A stretch of DNA of 64,000 nucleotides. Origin: Flavobacterium sp. KACC 22763 (GTDB lineage: Bacteria; Bacteroidota; Bacteroidia; Flavobacteriales; Flavobacteriaceae). Location of the stretch: positions 1,612,001-1,676,000 of the forward strand of contig NZ_CP117879.1 in NCBI RefSeq assembly GCF_028736155.1, read 5' to 3'. Positions 9,410 through 17,550 of the stretch are shown one piece after another. Both the position numbers and the translations under genes were made by a program. Each line of letters begins with the position of its first letter. Within the stretch, counting starts at the first letter, position 1. The notes under the pieces are model-generated. The model made no database searches. It had not been told where the DNA came from and saw only the letters and a list, made by a program, of their open reading frames with translations.

Positions 9410-11419
9410 ATGAAGATATCTTCTAGAAAAAAACTTAAACCTATTTTATTTGTACTTATTGCATTCTGCTTTATTACAAATACAGCATTCTCGCAAAACG
9501 ACCAACGTTGGCAGATTAATACCGACGGTTCCATTTCTTGGCAAATAAACAGTACAATTCCGCATGATGATCATATTGAAATGAGCGGTAAAAGAATCTC
9601 TTGCGTTCTGAGATATGGTGTCGCAGCCGATGGTTCATTTCATGCTACACGCAGTTTGGTTTGGCCAATGCTGAGAACTATTCCGAATAATACGCATGCG
9701 AGTTTAACGCGTCAGTTTGCGCAGGATGCTTTTGATCTTGTGACTGTAAATTACAAACCAATTCCTGCAGAAAAAACAGTTTCTTTAACGCTTAACGGAA
9801 CATTATTGGTTAAAAGCAAAACAGACAAACTTGAACTTACGAGACAGTTCTTTCCTTCTACAGCTTTAGCGGTTTATAATGAAATCTATACCATTAAAAA
9901 CAGTTCTGATAAAAACTGTATTGTAGAAATTCCAAAATCAAATGCGGTATACACTACAGATCCAGCAAAAGGAACTGAAGGCAGTTATACGATACATGCA
10001 GATCTTATTAATAATGGAAGTTTTAATCTGAAACCAAATGAAACGGTTAGTTTTTCTGTTATTTATACAGGCGTTAAAGCAAATGAAACAGTTCTGGCCG
10101 TAAATGCCGAAGAGGAGAAAAACAAACGTTTAGAATTGATTAGCGAAATATGGGGCAAATTGATTTTGGAAACACCAGATCAGGTTTTGAATACCGAATT
10201 TGCTTTTGCGAAAATCAGAGCAGCAGAAAGTATTTTTGAAACCAAAGGCGGTCCAATGCATGGTCCTGGCGGAGAATCGTATTATGCTGCTATTTGGGCA
10301 AATGATCAAGCGGAATATATTGGTCCGTTTTTTCCATATTTAGGTTACGAATATGGAAATAAAGCTTCGTTAAATGCCTATCTTCAGTTTGCCAAATTCA
10401 TGAACAAAGACTACAAACCTATTCCGAGTTCTATTGTTGCTGAAGGAACAGATATTTGGGCAGGCGCGGGAGATCGCGGAGATGGCGCTATGATTGCTTA
10501 TGGAGCTGCTCGTTACGCACTTTCGAGAGGAAATGCAGACGAAGCAAAACAATTATGGCCATTAATTGAATGGTGCTTAGAATATTGCCATAGAAAAATA
10601 AATGCTGACGGCGCAGTGGCTTCAGATTCTGATGAGCTAGAAGGACGCCTTCCTGCAGGAAAAGCCAATTTGAATACTTCTTCTTTATATTATGATGCTT
10701 TAAATTCTGCTGTTTACCTAGGCAAAGTTTTAGAAAAAAACGAAGCACAGTTGAAAGCATATAAAGCCGAAGCTGAAAAATTAAGAACAGCTATTGAAAA
10801 GTATTTTGGAGCTAAAGTTGAAGGCTTTGAAACCTACAAATATTACAAAGAAAATGATGTTTTAAGAGCTTGGATTTGCACGCCACTTACTATGGGCATT
10901 TACGATCGAAAAGACGGAACTATAGATGCTTTATTCTCTCCTAGATTATGGACTAAAGATGGTCTTGCAAGTGTTGCTGGCGATAAAATATTCTGGGATC
11001 GTTCTACTTTGTATGCTTTAAGAGGAGTTCTTGCTGCTGGCGAAACAGATAAAGCGCTTGATTTCTTGCATTACTATTCTGATCGACGCTTATTGGGTGA
11101 TCACGTTCCTTATCCTGTAGAAGCCTATCCAGAAGGCGATCAACGTCATCTTTCGGCTGAAAGCGGTTTGTATTGCCGAATTTTTACAGAAGGATTATTT
11201 GGCATTCGCCCAACAGGTTTACATAGTTTCGATTTTACGCCACGACTTCCTAAATCTTGGTCTACTATGAAACTAAAACGTATTCATGCATTTGAACACG
11301 ATTTTGATATTACAGTTGAAAGAGCTGGCAAAAATCTAAAGTTAAAAATAACTGACGGTAAAAAACTTTTAATCAATAAGGTCATTAAAGATGGCAATAC
11401 GATAAATATTAAGTTATAA
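9410..11419 (+). CDS. Secreted six-hairpin glycosidase with N-terminal beta-sandwich, family unassigned
   Basis: This 669-residue protein has a signal peptide (FVLIAFCFITNTAFSQ). Residues of about 30-260 look like a beta-sandwich (WQINTDGSISWQI, VYNEIYTIKNSSDKN). About 270-600 look like an (alpha/alpha)6 barrel with GGPMHGPGGESYYAAIWAND, AEGTDIWAGAGDRGDGAMIA, ASDSDELEGRLPAGKANL and HVPYPVEAYPEGDQRHLSAE. A short C-terminal beta-domain follows (PTGLHSFDFTPRLPKSW). The domain order recalls GH78/GH95-like enzymes, but the hallmark residues are not ones I recognise. It lies 55 bases after the previous gene and is followed by a terminator, so it closes the locus. A periplasmic exo- or debranching glycosidase is likely, with unknown linkage. 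Confidence 0.78.
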   Translation: MKISSRKKLKPILFVLIAFCFITNTAFSQNDQRWQINTDGSISWQINSTIPHDDHIEMSGKRISCVLRYGVAADGSFHATRSLVWPMLRTIPNNTHASLTRQFAQDAFDLVTVNYKPIPAEKTVSLTLNGTLLVKSKTDKLELTRQFFPSTALAVYNEIYTIKNSSDKNCIVEIPKSNAVYTTDPAKGTEGSYTIHADLINNGSFNLKPNETVSFSVIYTGVKANETVLAVNAEEEKNKRLELISEIWGKLILETPDQVLNTEFAFAKIRAAESIFETKGGPMHGPGGESYYAAIWANDQAEYIGPFFPYLGYEYGNKASLNAYLQFAKFMNKDYKPIPSSIVAEGTDIWAGAGDRGDGAMIAYGAARYALSRGNADEAKQLWPLIEWCLEYCHRKINADGAVASDSDELEGRLPAGKANLNTSSLYYDALNSAVYLGKVLEKNEAQLKAYKAEAEKLRTAIEKYFGAKVEGFETYKYYKENDVLRAWICTPLTMGIYDRKDGTIDALFSPRLWTKDGLASVAGDKIFWDRSTLYALRGVLAAGETDKALDFLHYYSDRRLLGDHVPYPVEAYPEGDQRHLSAESGLYCRIFTEGLFGIRPTGLHSFDFTPRLPKSWSTMKLKRIHAFEHDFDITVERAGKNLKLKITDGKKLLINKVIKDGNTINIKL

Positions 11420-11447
11420 TTTTTTTTTTGAATTATTGTTTTTTGAT

Positions 11448-11486
11448 ACAAGCCTCCAAAATATACTTGGAGGCTTGTCTTTTTAT
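11448..11486 (+). terminator. Rho-independent terminator closing locus 1
   Basis: A perfect 12-base stem (11448-11459 with 11467-11478) with a short AT loop is followed by CTTTTT. It starts 28 bases after the stop of the upstream glycosidase gene. Confidence 0.8.
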
Positions 11487-11489
11487 GCA

Positions 11490-11970
11490 TTTTTTTTCAC
11501 GCAGATTTAAACAAATTAATGCAGATTAATTTATACACAAAGTGCATCTGTAGAGACGCACTACAGTGCGTCTACGCCCAGTATCTCAAGGAGATTTGCT
11601 TGTTATTATCAATACATTTAAACAAAAAAAATCTGCTAAATCTGCGAGATCTGCGAGAGATAATTTTACCTATAGAATTTTTCTCTCGCAGATTTAAACA
11701 GATCTACACAGATTAATTTATCCACAAAGCATATCTGTAGAGACGCACCGCAGTGCGTCTACGCCCAGTATATCTACAACAGGAAAATCTTTGAGGACAA
11801 ACGCGCGTGAGACGCACTGCAGTGTGCCTCTACGGAATATTGGAACGATAATAATTTCTGTATTTTGAATTCAAAAAAAAATCAAAATATATTTTAAACA
11901 CAAAGCATATCTGTAGAGACGCACCGCAGTGCGTCTACGCCCAGCATATCTGCAACAGTAATGTTTGAGA
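11490..11970. repeat. REP-like palindromic repeat field
   Basis: This is non-coding DNA made of repeated short palindromes. The core gtagagacgcac..gtgcgtctac occurs at about 11550-11575, 11737-11762 and 11912-11938, with a diverged copy at 11807-11835. Three copies are followed by cgcccag. Between them lies a second motif family, cgcagattt / aaatctgcg, in both orientations (11499-11530, 11636-11665, 11683-11715). Each palindrome can fold into a hairpin, and the field separates two convergently transcribed operons. It is REP-like; no transposase gene is attached. Confidence 0.8.
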
Positions 11971-11981
11971 TAAACCAATCT

Positions 11982-14930
11982 CTATTTCAAAGCCTTAAAC
12001 AATATTTCTACCGGATGCTGTGCTTTTCGTCCTGTGCCATCAGCAATCTGATGCCTACAGCTTGTTCCAGGCGCAGCGATTAACGTAATTTCTTCTTCTG
12101 CCCTAATTGTAGGGAACAAAACCAATTCTCCAATTTTCATAGAAATATCATAATGCTCTTTTTCATAGCCAAACGAACCTGCCATACCACAACACCCACT
12201 TGGAATATTTAAAACTGTATAATTCTTTGGCAATGAAAGTATCTTTTTAAGCGGAACTAAAGACGATAAACTTTTTTGAAAACAGTGTCCATGCATTCGC
12301 ACTCTTTCTGTTTGATCTGTAAAACTATCGCATGCAATTCTTCCTGCATCCAATTCTTGTGCTAGAAATTCTTCTATTAGAAAAGTTTTACCTGCAATTC
12401 TTTTTGCTTTTTCTTTTAAATCTCCACGGCACAAATCAGGATATTCATCACGAAATGAAAGTATTGCCGAAGGTTCAATTCCGATCAAAAGACCATCATT
12501 TGGAATCGCATTCTCAAAATCTTTGATATTCTGTTCAGCAATTTCTCGCGCCTCTTTCAACATTCCTTTTGAGAGATATGTTCTTCCGCTGATTCCAATT
12601 TTAGGAACTAAAACTTTATAACCTAATCTATTTAAAAGTTTGACAGCCGTCTGTCCTATTTCGACATCATAATAATTCAGAAACTCGTCATTATACAAAT
12701 ACACATTTCCGTTTCTAAAATCACCTGTTTGACTATAGTTTTTTATCCATTTTGCAAAAGTAATTTTGTGCATTAAAGGCAATTGTCTTTCTACAGCAAA
12801 ACCAGTGCTTTTCTTAATCCAATTTCCGAGAATTCCTTTCGTAGATAAATTATATAGCCACGGAGCTGAAGCAAACAACTGATTTATTTTTGGCGTATTT
12901 CCAATCAGTTTTGATCTAAATTTTACACCGTTTTTATCATGATATTGCTGTAAAGTTTCTGCTTTCAGTTTTGCCATATCTACGTTTGAAGGGCATTCTG
13001 ACTTACAGCCTTTACAGCTTAGGCACAAATCTAAAACCTCAAGTAAGTTTTCATCATCAAACCTATTTGCTTTTGCTGAATTCGTAATGGTTTCTCTCAG
13101 CATATTGGCACGCGCTCGAGTTGTATGTTTTTCGTCTCGAGTAGCCATATAACTCGGACACATTGTACCACCACTTTTCTCTGTTTTTCTGCAGTCACCA
13201 GAACCGTTGCACATTTCTGCGGCACGAAGAATTCCGTTATGTTCCGAAAAATCAAAATAAGTTTCAGGCATCGGCGTATCTTGTCCTGCCGTGTAACGCA
13301 GACTCGTATCCATAGGAGGCGTATTCACAATTTTCCCAGGATTAAAAACACCCCAAGGATCCCAAACCTTTTTCACCTGAACAAATAACTGATAAATTTC
13401 ATCTCCCAACATTAGCGGAATAAATTCTCCTCTAAGTCTTCCGTCTCCATGTTCACCGCTCAACGAACCTTTGTATTTTTTTACCAAATGCGCAATATCG
13501 GTTGCAATAGTTCTAAAAAGTGCCGTTCCTTCATGAGTTTTTAAATCTATAATGGGGCGCAAATGCAATTCACCCGTAGCGGCATGCGCATAATGCACAC
13601 AGTTTAGATTTCTCTCTTTCAGGATTGCATTAAAATCTTCAATAAAATCAGGTAAATCATTTACATCGACCGCTGTGTCTTCAATTACGGCAACTGCTTT
13701 GGCATCACCCGGAATATTGGACAATAATCCTAATCCTGCTTTTCTTAATGCCCAAACTTTATTGGTGTCTTCACCATAAACAATTGGGAAATGATATCCA
13801 AGATTTTGCGAACGCATCAAAGCTTCCATTTCTCTGGCAATGCTGTCTATTTCTTCTTGAGAATCTCTCAAAAATTCTACTGCCAAAATAGCTTGAGGAT
13901 CGCCTTTTACAAAAAAACGATTCTTACTTTGTTCTATATTTTCTTTGGTGCATTCCAGAATATAATGGTCAATTAACTCCACACTGTCTGGATTAAACTT
14001 CAATGCTTCTATATTAGCTTTTAAAGATTCATGAATGCTTTCAAAATGAACGCAAACCAAAGCTGAATACGGTTTTAAGGCATCAACTAGATTTAGTTTG
14101 ATTGCTGTAGAAAAAAACAATGTTCCTTCGGAGCCTGCAATTAGTTTACAGAAATTGAACTTTTCATCAGCATCATTAAACGGACTGCTGTCTGCCAATA
14201 AATCTAGCGCATATCCTGTATTTCTTCTCGGAATTGATTTCTTAGGAAAATTGGCGTTAAATAAGCTTCTATTGTACTGAGACGATAATATCTCTTTAGC
14301 TTGCAGATAAATTGCTTGTTCTAGTTCGCTTACAACATTAATTCCGTTACATTTATCTACAAATTCGGCATTAATCAAAGAACCAAAAACAACTTCATTT
14401 CCATCTGCCAGAAAACCTTTTATTTCGAGTACATGTTCGCGGGTTGATCCATAAACAACAGATCTCGCTCCGCAGGCATTATTTCCAACCATTCCCCCAA
14501 TCATACAGCGATTGCTGGTAGAAGTTTCTGGTCCAAAAAAAAGCTTATAAGGTTTTAAATGAAGATTCAGTTCATCACGAATAACTCCTGGTTCTACCCA
14601 AACTGATTTTTCTTCCTGATTTACCGAAATAATTTTGGTAAACTCTTGCGAAATATCAACCACAATTCCGTTTCCAACCACTTGCCCAGCCAGTGAAGTT
14701 CCAGCCGCACGAGGAATAATACTGCTGTTGTTTTCTTTTGCAAAAGCAATAATTTTTTGAATATCTTCTTTCGATTTCGGAACAGCTACTGCCAAAGGCA
14801 TTTCTTTGTAAGCGCTTGCATCTGTTGCGTACAGCAGACGCACGGTATGATCGTAAAATAATTTGCCCTCTAATTCCTTTGCTAAACCTGCAAGTTTAGC
14901 AGAAATCTTTGGAAGGATATTATTATTCAT
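11982..14930 (-). CDS. FAD-linked oxidase / Fe-S fusion, probable D-2-hydroxyglutarate dehydrogenase
   Basis: This 982-residue protein fuses a GlcD-like FAD enzyme with a GlcF-like iron-sulfur module, the architecture of E. coli YdiJ and related D-2-hydroxyglutarate dehydrogenases. Visible parts are the PCMH FAD-binding domain (about 20-230, with PRAAGTSLAGQVVG and GGMVGNNACGARS), the FAD-oxidase C-terminal domain (SGEHGDGRLRGEF), a cysteine region near 571 (CNGSGDC), a ferredoxin motif near 634 (CLSCKGCKSECP) and a CCG motif near 911 (SGCCGMAGSFG). It would oxidise D-2-hydroxyglutarate to 2-oxoglutarate in the cytoplasm or at the inner membrane and pass electrons onward. The product made by the DUF1338/HglS enzyme at 28424-29239 is exactly this substrate, which supports the call. 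A D-lactate or other 2-hydroxyacid substrate remains possible. Confidence 0.85.
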   Translation of the reverse strand: MNNNILPKISAKLAGLAKELEGKLFYDHTVRLLYATDASAYKEMPLAVAVPKSKEDIQKIIAFAKENNSSIIPRAAGTSLAGQVVGNGIVVDISQEFTKIISVNQEEKSVWVEPGVIRDELNLHLKPYKLFFGPETSTSNRCMIGGMVGNNACGARSVVYGSTREHVLEIKGFLADGNEVVFGSLINAEFVDKCNGINVVSELEQAIYLQAKEILSSQYNRSLFNANFPKKSIPRRNTGYALDLLADSSPFNDADEKFNFCKLIAGSEGTLFFSTAIKLNLVDALKPYSALVCVHFESIHESLKANIEALKFNPDSVELIDHYILECTKENIEQSKNRFFVKGDPQAILAVEFLRDSQEEIDSIAREMEALMRSQNLGYHFPIVYGEDTNKVWALRKAGLGLLSNIPGDAKAVAVIEDTAVDVNDLPDFIEDFNAILKERNLNCVHYAHAATGELHLRPIIDLKTHEGTALFRTIATDIAHLVKKYKGSLSGEHGDGRLRGEFIPLMLGDEIYQLFVQVKKVWDPWGVFNPGKIVNTPPMDTSLRYTAGQDTPMPETYFDFSEHNGILRAAEMCNGSGDCRKTEKSGGTMCPSYMATRDEKHTTRARANMLRETITNSAKANRFDDENLLEVLDLCLSCKGCKSECPSNVDMAKLKAETLQQYHDKNGVKFRSKLIGNTPKINQLFASAPWLYNLSTKGILGNWIKKSTGFAVERQLPLMHKITFAKWIKNYSQTGDFRNGNVYLYNDEFLNYYDVEIGQTAVKLLNRLGYKVLVPKIGISGRTYLSKGMLKEAREIAEQNIKDFENAIPNDGLLIGIEPSAILSFRDEYPDLCRGDLKEKAKRIAGKTFLIEEFLAQELDAGRIACDSFTDQTERVRMHGHCFQKSLSSLVPLKKILSLPKNYTVLNIPSGCCGMAGSFGYEKEHYDISMKIGELVLFPTIRAEEEITLIAAPGTSCRHQIADGTGRKAQHPVEILFKALK

Positions 14931-14952
14931 TTTTATTTATTATTTAATAGTG

Positions 14953-15094
14953 TTTTAACACATAGAAACATAGATTTTATCTTTAAAAAAGGTAATAAAA
15001 AAGAAACTCGTTTCTTAACGCACAGCTATGTGCATTCATGCTAAGTGAAACGTCTTTCTCACAAAATAAAAAACTATGTTTCTATGTGTTAAAA
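14953..15094. repeat. Dispersed inverted-terminal repeat element, copy A
   Basis: This is a non-coding element of about 140 bases with inverted ends, aacacatagaaacatag (from 14957) and ctatgtttctatgtgtt (ending 15090). Its interior shares 'agaaact.gtttct' and 'gctatgtgcatt..taagtgaaacg' blocks with copies B (19717-19864) and C (55990-56132). It sits in the gap between two genes of the hydroxylysine locus. Confidence 0.85.
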
Positions 15095-15099
15095 AAAAT

Positions 15100-17397
15100 C
15101 TATAATTCGCTTAATGCAATGTCTAATAACTCAACCATTTCCTCAGCATTTTGTTTATTAAATGGCATTGGCGGTTTTATTTTTAAAACATTATGAAGAG
15201 GTCCGTCAGTACTTAATAGATAACCTTTGGCTTTCAGTTTTTCGACTACAATATCTATTTCAGGAATAGCTGGTTCCATGGTAGTTCTATCTTTTACCAT
15301 TTCTGCTCCAATAAATAATCCGTGTCCTCGAACATCACTGATAATAGGATATTTAGCCATTAGACCTTTTAGTCCGTTCATCAAATAATTACCCGTTTCC
15401 AAAGCATGCTGCTGCATTTCTTCCTCCTGAATTACCTCTAAAACAGCCAATCCGGTAGCCATAGAAACAGGATTGCCTCCAAAAGTATTGAAGTACTCCA
15501 AACCATTGTTGAAAACTTCTGCAATCTCCTCGGTTACTATTACAGCTGCAAGCGGATGTCCGTTACCAATTGGTTTTCCTAAGACAACAATATCTGGAAC
15601 AACATTTTGCAATTCGAAGCCCCAGAAATGATCTCCAATTCTTCCAAAACCAACCTGAACTTCATCTGCAATGCAGACTCCTCCCGCTGCACGAACGTAG
15701 TCGTAAACGGTTTTCAAATAATTTTCTGGCAACGGAATCTGACCTCCAACTCCCAATAAAGTTTCACAGATGAAAACTGCTGGCGCTTTATCTTCTTTCT
15801 TTAAGTTTTCGATAATTCGCTGTACATCTTCAGCATATTTTTCTCCTGCTGCTGCATCTCCATATTTATAAGGACCACGATACAAATCTGGATTAATTGC
15901 TTTATGAATCCACGGCATTTGGCCAGAACCTCCCTTGCTGTCAAATTTATACGGACTCATTTCCATTGCTACGGTCGATGTCCCGTGATACGCATGATCG
16001 AGTACGATAATATCTCTTTGTTTGGTAAAATGACGGCTCATACGAATAGCCAAATCATTGGCCTCGCTTCCAGAGTTTACAAAATAGCAGACACTTAGTT
16101 TTTCGGGTAAAGTTGCTGTTAGTTTTTCTGCATAATCGGTTATAGCATCATTTAAATATCTGGTATTTGTATTTAAAGTCGCTATTTGATGCTGCATTTT
16201 TCTAACCACAACTGGATGGCAATGCCCCACATGCGATGGATTATTTACGCAATCAACAAAAGTTCTTCCTTTGTCATCGTATAAATATTGTAAAGCTCCT
16301 TTTACGATTTTAAGTTTGTCTTTGTAGCCAATGCTTAAATTTCTTCCTATTTTCTTTTTTCTAACTTCAAGAAGTTCAGAATAATCATTAGTATTGATTA
16401 CTCCGTCAAAACCGCATGCTTTTCTAAACGCATCTTGTGCTTTTATAGGGTTTATTTTTATCAGTTTGTACAACAAATCCCAAGCTGGTTTTTCGGTCAC
16501 AAAATGATGTTCGTTGTTACTATCCAATGATGCATTATAAGCAGATTGTGTCACACTAATACAAAGTCTTCCTGCAATGAGATAATACAATAAATCTAAT
16601 TCTTGTTCGGTAAGTGCATACGAATTATGGTATCCTTCAACAATTTTTGCTGCTACAGCCAACGGATCTTTTTCATCAAGCATCGCATAGACACAAGCAA
16701 TCGCTAGATTGTTGATTAAAGCCGTATACACCATATCACCAAAATCAATTAGGCCACTTATACGATTGTCTTTTACCAAAACATTATAATCGTTGGCATC
16801 ATTATGAATATAAGCATGTCTTAGTCGGTGCAACTCTGGTAATACTTCTGTGTCAAACTGCAATAAAAAATAACCCGCTATACGTCTTCTTTCGTGATTT
16901 AGAATATACTTTAAATTATCGCCTGCTTCGCTTGCACGGCTAATATCCCAAGTATAATTGCGATGCATTGCTGGATGAGAGAAATCAGCCAAAGCGTTAT
17001 CCATATTGCCTAAAAATGAACCCAAGTTGTAATGCAGTTGACTGTTTTTGTTCTTTTCATCTACCCAAAAAGTGCCTTCCAGAAAGTTTAAAATTCGAAT
17101 ATAATAGGTTTTTGAATCTGTCACAATCTGGGTCAGCTCCTCCCCTTTTGCATTCAGACAGAAATGCTGAAAACAATCAGAAATATCACTTTTGGCAAGA
17201 TGTCTCATGATGGCAGCCTGCGCTTCTAAAAATGGAAATGAATGGCTCTCATTTGATACTTTTAGAATGTACTTTTCATTCTTATCATCAGATAAAAGAA
17301 AATTCAATTCATCATATCCATTTAATGCTTTTACGATTACATTTAAACCGTAATGTTCTTTTACTAAATCCTGAATAACTGTTTCTGAAAAAATCAT
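15100..17397 (-). CDS. Fused hydroxylysine-kinase-like / PLP phospho-lyase (class III aminotransferase fold)
   Basis: This 765-residue bifunctional protein has two domains. Residues 1 to about 335 form an APH-type kinase with HNDANDYN (198-205, catalytic Asp200) and the metal-binding DFGD (218-221), as in hydroxylysine kinase (AGPHD1) and choline/ethanolamine kinases. Residues of about 345-765 form a class III aminotransferase-fold enzyme very like AGXT2L1/AGXT2L2 phospho-lyases: [43 protein letters not shown] lysine K608 in [20 protein letters not shown] and [11 protein letters not shown]. The expected reactions are phosphorylation of 5-hydroxylysine, then PLP-dependent loss of phosphate and ammonia to give 2-aminoadipate semialdehyde. 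Ethanolamine is the alternative substrate; co-location with an aminoadipate-semialdehyde dehydrogenase favours hydroxylysine. Cytoplasmic, with no signal peptide. Confidence 0.85.
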   Translation of the reverse strand: MIFSETVIQDLVKEHYGLNVIVKALNGYDELNFLLSDDKNEKYILKVSNESHSFPFLEAQAAIMRHLAKSDISDCFQHFCLNAKGEELTQIVTDSKTYYIRILNFLEGTFWVDEKNKNSQLHYNLGSFLGNMDNALADFSHPAMHRNYTWDISRASEAGDNLKYILNHERRRIAGYFLLQFDTEVLPELHRLRHAYIHNDANDYNVLVKDNRISGLIDFGDMVYTALINNLAIACVYAMLDEKDPLAVAAKIVEGYHNSYALTEQELDLLYYLIAGRLCISVTQSAYNASLDSNNEHHFVTEKPAWDLLYKLIKINPIKAQDAFRKACGFDGVINTNDYSELLEVRKKKIGRNLSIGYKDKLKIVKGALQYLYDDKGRTFVDCVNNPSHVGHCHPVVVRKMQHQIATLNTNTRYLNDAITDYAEKLTATLPEKLSVCYFVNSGSEANDLAIRMSRHFTKQRDIIVLDHAYHGTSTVAMEMSPYKFDSKGGSGQMPWIHKAINPDLYRGPYKYGDAAAGEKYAEDVQRIIENLKKEDKAPAVFICETLLGVGGQIPLPENYLKTVYDYVRAAGGVCIADEVQVGFGRIGDHFWGFELQNVVPDIVVLGKPIGNGHPLAAVIVTEEIAEVFNNGLEYFNTFGGNPVSMATGLAVLEVIQEEEMQQHALETGNYLMNGLKGLMAKYPIISDVRGHGLFIGAEMVKDRTTMEPAIPEIDIVVEKLKAKGYLLSTDGPLHNVLKIKPPMPFNKQNAEEMVELLDIALSEL

Positions 17398-17431
17398 TGT
17401 ATTCTATTAAAATGTTTCATATTTTCTTTTA

Positions 17432-17544
17432 GCCACGAATTACACCAATTTACACGAATTTTTTCTTTTTAAAGATTATCCTGCAAGGTTTTAAAAACCT
17501 TGTAGGAAGATTTATAATTCGTGTAAATTGGTGTAATTCGTGGC
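17432..17544. repeat. Palindromic intergenic element with 29-base inverted ends
   Basis: The left arm at 17432-17460 (gccacgaattacaccaattt...) is repeated in perfect inversion at 17516-17544. Inside is a second near-palindrome (17479-17507, tcctgcaaggttt / aaaccttgtagga, one mismatch). The whole unit can fold into one long hairpin between the kinase/phospho-lyase gene and the GH42 gene. It is MITE- or REP-like and carries no gene. Confidence 0.85.
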
Positions 17545-17550
17545 AAATTT

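Noticed and set aside
11519..11716. ORF in the intergenic field
   Set aside because: It is made of REP-like palindromes and repeated motifs; not coding.
15100..17397. Ordinary 4-aminobutyrate or ornithine aminotransferase
   Set aside because: The N-terminal kinase domain and phospho-lyase-like motifs ([19 protein letters not shown]) fit AGXT2L-type enzymes better.
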